From positions 33,001 to 97,000 of the forward strand of contig NZ_JAALJH010000028.1 in assembly GCF_011064615.1 (NCBI RefSeq): a DNA stretch of 64,000 nt, in the 5' to 3' direction. Below, piece by piece: positions 62,601 to 64,000 of this stretch. The notes under the pieces are model-generated. The model did not search any database. It worked only from the letters and a program-made list of their open reading frames with translations, and was not told where the DNA came from. Positions within the stretch are counted from its first letter, which is position 1. The number at the start of each line of letters is the position of its first letter. The DNA is from Aquisphaera insulae (GTDB taxonomy: Bacteria > Planctomycetota > Planctomycetia > Isosphaerales > Isosphaeraceae). Position numbers and translations under genes: made by a program.

Positions 62601-63111
62601 CGCCGTAGGTGGCGTTCGACAGGTTGATCTGGCCGCCGAGATTGACGGTCGCACCGGCCTGCACGTCGTACACGCTCGACGCGTTCACCGCCTCGGTCGC
62701 CAGGTTGTCATACCGCGAGGACGTCCCGGCGACGGGATCGAAGACGTCGAGCTCGCCGTCGGGCAAGAGCTCGAGGATCGCGTGCGAGCTCGTGATGCCG
62801 GGGAGGGCCGGCGACGCCCCCACCGCCTCGAGCGCCCCGGGATGCGCGGCCGTGCCGGTCGTGCCGAAGACGCTGGAGCTGAGCAGATACCCGCTCGCCG
62901 AGACCTCGGCGACCGATTGCTTCTGGCCCGAATAATAGGTCGAGCTGTCGTAGCTGACGAACAGGTTGCCCGACGAGTCGGCGACGATCCCCGCGATCCC
63001 CGGAAACGTCAGGGCGGGCACGACACGCGGCTCGAGCGGCATCAAGGAGGGACAAAGTCGACGGCGGGATCGAAAGCCTACCTTGCCAGGGAGGCTTGTG
63101 CGCAGTTTCAT
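59620..63111 (-). CDS. Large secreted sedolisin (S53) peptidase with Ig-like domains
   Basis: The 1163-residue protein starts best at the ATG at 63111, with GGAG nine bases upstream; the longer TTG frame at 63147 would overlap a likely -10 element. LMPLEPRVVPA near residue 24 is a planctomycete cell-surface N-terminus. Residues of about 30-330 form a beta-propeller-like region. The S53 domain at about 370-740 has E444 and D448 (EASLD), D534 (SGDTG) and the nucleophile S664 (GTSAAAPIWAGLIA). It is followed by Ig-like repeats with SPVYGQSVTLTATVG and PTGTVTFRDGSSFLGTATLS, and a C-terminal cadherin-like segment. The acid-active catalytic triad is complete. Confidence 0.88.
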   Translation of the reverse strand: MKLRTSLPGKVGFRSRRRLCPSLMPLEPRVVPALTFPGIAGIVADSSGNLFVSYDSSTYYSGQKQSVAEVSASGYLLSSSVFGTTGTAAHPGALEAVGASPALPGITSSHAILELLPDGELDVFDPVAGTSSRYDNLATEAVNASSVYDVQAGATVNLGGQINLSNATYGDFGIRGNDLIVSAESNHIDFLLRVAYGPSGGTATVLVASSANDGLSASPGGVAVDPEGTVLATLPYQPSGSSVIHVAVGFNLLFDTGSGLTPTIPRLGLATVSDIDSSGITVDSQDNFLLALSTSSLYGGGPGIAHVNAALTAFLADPVGQYGESPAAITYANVAGADHLAFTNSDTDTYTEAGELALFSGQISPSQLRHAYGIDQVRFTGPGGTTVTGDGTGQTIAIVEMGVDPTIEADLTTFDQYFGIAAPPSFRVVNQNGVTTQNLDIVGEASLDVEWAHLVAPGASIVVYNSAYLPNDSTTSLRNLMTAMQEASRLPGVSVVSLSYGISEAALAQSGLSQKTIDSYFTTPGVTFVVASGDTGIYGSGGYQVTADYPGSSANVLSVGGTSIVVDAAGDYPGNGSSGEVAWGYGSSSGSEGGSGGGLSAYEAEPSWQQGVVPASLDSVNARALPDVSIDSGVAQEYDVFTSTLGSSSVSASAVGWLGDAGTSAAAPIWAGLIAIANQGRVLAGGTTLTGNSQTLPALYSLPSTDYHDILYGNNGDAAGAGYDLATGLGTPIANLLVPDLAAYQMASQFQIKTEPPSTVGANGLFGLSVLVTDRQGNPVSNGSVTVALGANPGHATLGGTLTQAVYNGVATFPDLSLSAAGTGYTLVVTVVGVSGSLATSPITVSEASTLTTVAVTSSPASPVYGQSVTLTATVGVPSPQAGVPTGTVTFRDGSSFLGTATLSGGVATLSFIPSSGGTHGITVVYGGDLADQPSQTSLSLAVSQAMPSVAWTTPADITAGTALGAAQLDATASFNGSPIAGTWAYTPAAGTVLAAGDGQVLTARFVPDDTVDFASVTTTVSINVLPRSIPLTTAITAELPVYHRKVKNGKPVGRAVLAGFSLTFDEPLIASAATNLGNFELDAVATVTVKRKATHVLRKVTGLTVSYSPATETVTLTLAGAAKFPQGGRLSVFSGVTEGSGRILSGSTVFTIAAGGKALSPA

Positions 63112-63138
63112 GATATGTAGCTCCATCGCCCCGCGTCG

Positions 63139-63144
63139 AGTATA
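63139..63144 (-). promoter_or_regulatory. -10 element of the sedolisin gene
   Basis: On the minus strand TGTATACT is followed by CGACGCGG, the same string as before the M60 gene. It lies 28 bases upstream of the ATG at 63111. There is no good -35. Confidence 0.45.
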
Positions 63145-63244
63145 CAACCTGAAAATGGCGGGCGAGAAGCCGCGTGCCTCGAATCCGCGGCACGCCCGCG
63201 AACCGTGATCGCGAATCGCGCCAGGCCGCCGGGAGGTCCCTCCG

Positions 63245-63718
63245 ATGCGAATCCTCGTCGATGCCGATGCTTGCCCCGTGAAGGAGGAGATCTACCGCGT
63301 GGCGCGACGGCATTCGGCGCGGGTCTTCGTGGTGTCCAACGCACCGATGTTCGTCCCCAAGGAGGACCTGATCGAGCTCGTCGTGGTCCGGGGGGGCTTC
63401 GACGCGGCCGATGACTGGATCGCGGATCGCGCGGGGGATACCGACGTCGTGATCACCTCGGACATCCCGCTGGCGGAACGCTGCCTCAAGGTGAGCGCCC
63501 GAGTGCTCGGCCCCACGGGCCGCGTCTTCACCGAGGACGCCATCGGCGACGCCATGGCCACGCGTGCGCTGCACGACATGCTGCGGCAATCGGGCGAGTT
63601 CGGCGGCGGGCCGAAACCGTTCACGAAGACGGACCGGTCCAAATTCCTGTCGAAGCTGGACGAGACGCTGCACGCCGTCCGGAAGCAGATGGGGAAGCGG
63701 CAACAACCGGGATCTTGA
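63245..63718 (+). CDS. YaiI/YqxD family protein (DUF188)
   Basis: The 157-residue protein matches the DUF188 family: MRILVDADACPVKEEIYRVA at the start, a central DWIADRAGDTDVVITSDIPL and AERCLKVSARVLGPTGRVFT. The family has a PIN/NYN-like fold with conserved acids (D6, D8, D68 and D73 region) and is thought to be a nuclease, but its role is not established. It is divergent from the sedolisin gene with 133 bases between the two starts. Confidence 0.92.
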   Translation: MRILVDADACPVKEEIYRVARRHSARVFVVSNAPMFVPKEDLIELVVVRGGFDAADDWIADRAGDTDVVITSDIPLAERCLKVSARVLGPTGRVFTEDAIGDAMATRALHDMLRQSGEFGGGPKPFTKTDRSKFLSKLDETLHAVRKQMGKRQQPGS

Positions 63719-64000
63719 GCGTGGCGAGATGGGCGGTCCGTCTGGACGACGCAGGCATTGCAGACCGGATACGAGGCTCGAGATCGAGGGCTTTCGGGCG
63801 ATCCGATGGCTCGCCCGGGGCTCGGCAGGGTCCCCGTCCTCCCGCAAGGTCAGGCCTCTCCGTTGCCCGGGAGGGCGAGGCTGGCGCGATGAAAGGTTGG
63901 TATTGACTACCCCCCATCCGGGATGTGGTCGTGACGGTTTCTGTTCCGCCCGACGCGGCCCGCGATGCCGTTGGGAACCAGGCCCCGGCGCGATCGCCAG
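63719..64000 (+). other. Terminal gap, no convincing gene
   Basis: The last 282 bases hold no supported gene. Near the very end (63916-64000) one plus-strand frame without an upstream start reads VVVTVSVPPDAARDAVGN, which resembles the end of a bacterial Ig-like domain, and may be a decayed fragment. Confidence 0.5.

Overview
The window is high-GC DNA with dense coding on both strands, and it looks like a planctomycete, probably of the Isosphaera/Singulisphaera type. The support is a set of family signatures: an N-terminal LEPRVVPA cell-surface motif, an ABC permease fused to an M1 peptidase, an ECF sigma factor with a transmembrane C-terminal extension, DUF4058 and Uma2 proteins, a secreted sulfatase, and sedolisin and M60 peptidases. 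The taxon is an inference; there is no rRNA gene to settle it.

Layout. 1-4.4 kb: a truncated Hsp70 with its DUF2760 partner, a secreted TIM-barrel-like protein, an O-methyltransferase and a DUF4058 protein. 4.5-9.8 kb: an ABC ATPase translationally coupled to a permease/M1-peptidase fusion, then a Uma2 protein. 10.0 kb: tRNA-Arg(ACG) with a good promoter. 10.4-15.7 kb: a Gld-like ABC operon (ATPase, permease fused to a GldG-like domain, DUF4340 protein). 15.9-17.7 kb: ilvN and ilvC separated by an intrinsic terminator, then a small ferredoxin.

18.2-34.8 kb, all on the minus strand, is the most interesting part. It is a phage-tail-like contractile injection locus with sheath, tube, a Dit-like hub protein, a VgrG-like spike, a PAAR-like tip, a gp25 wedge and a baseplate J protein. 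Several large proteins have no recognisable family. No AAA+ ATPase, DUF4255-type cap, LysM protein, capsid or terminase gene is present in the locus. A 465-residue protein inside it carries what looks like a PD-(D/E)xK nuclease core, and a 1025-residue protein sits where a tape measure would be. An AT-rich gap lies upstream of the first gene.

35-44 kb: a Rieske oxygenase, a secreted glycosidase-like protein, and an operon of a CpaC-type secretin, a small exported protein and a TPR protein, followed by a divergent membrane protein. 44-49.4 kb: a second ABC system (large membrane protein, ATPase, permease). 49.6-55.3 kb: a secreted M60 peptidase, an SMI1/KNR4 protein, the decayed remains of a phd/vapC toxin-antitoxin pair, an ECF sigma factor with a secretin-type C-terminal domain, and an intact antitoxin/PIN toxin pair with a candidate operator. 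55.4-63.7 kb: a UvrA homologue, a lipoprotein sulfatase, a large sedolisin with Ig-like domains, and a YaiI-family protein. The last 280 bases hold no convincing gene.
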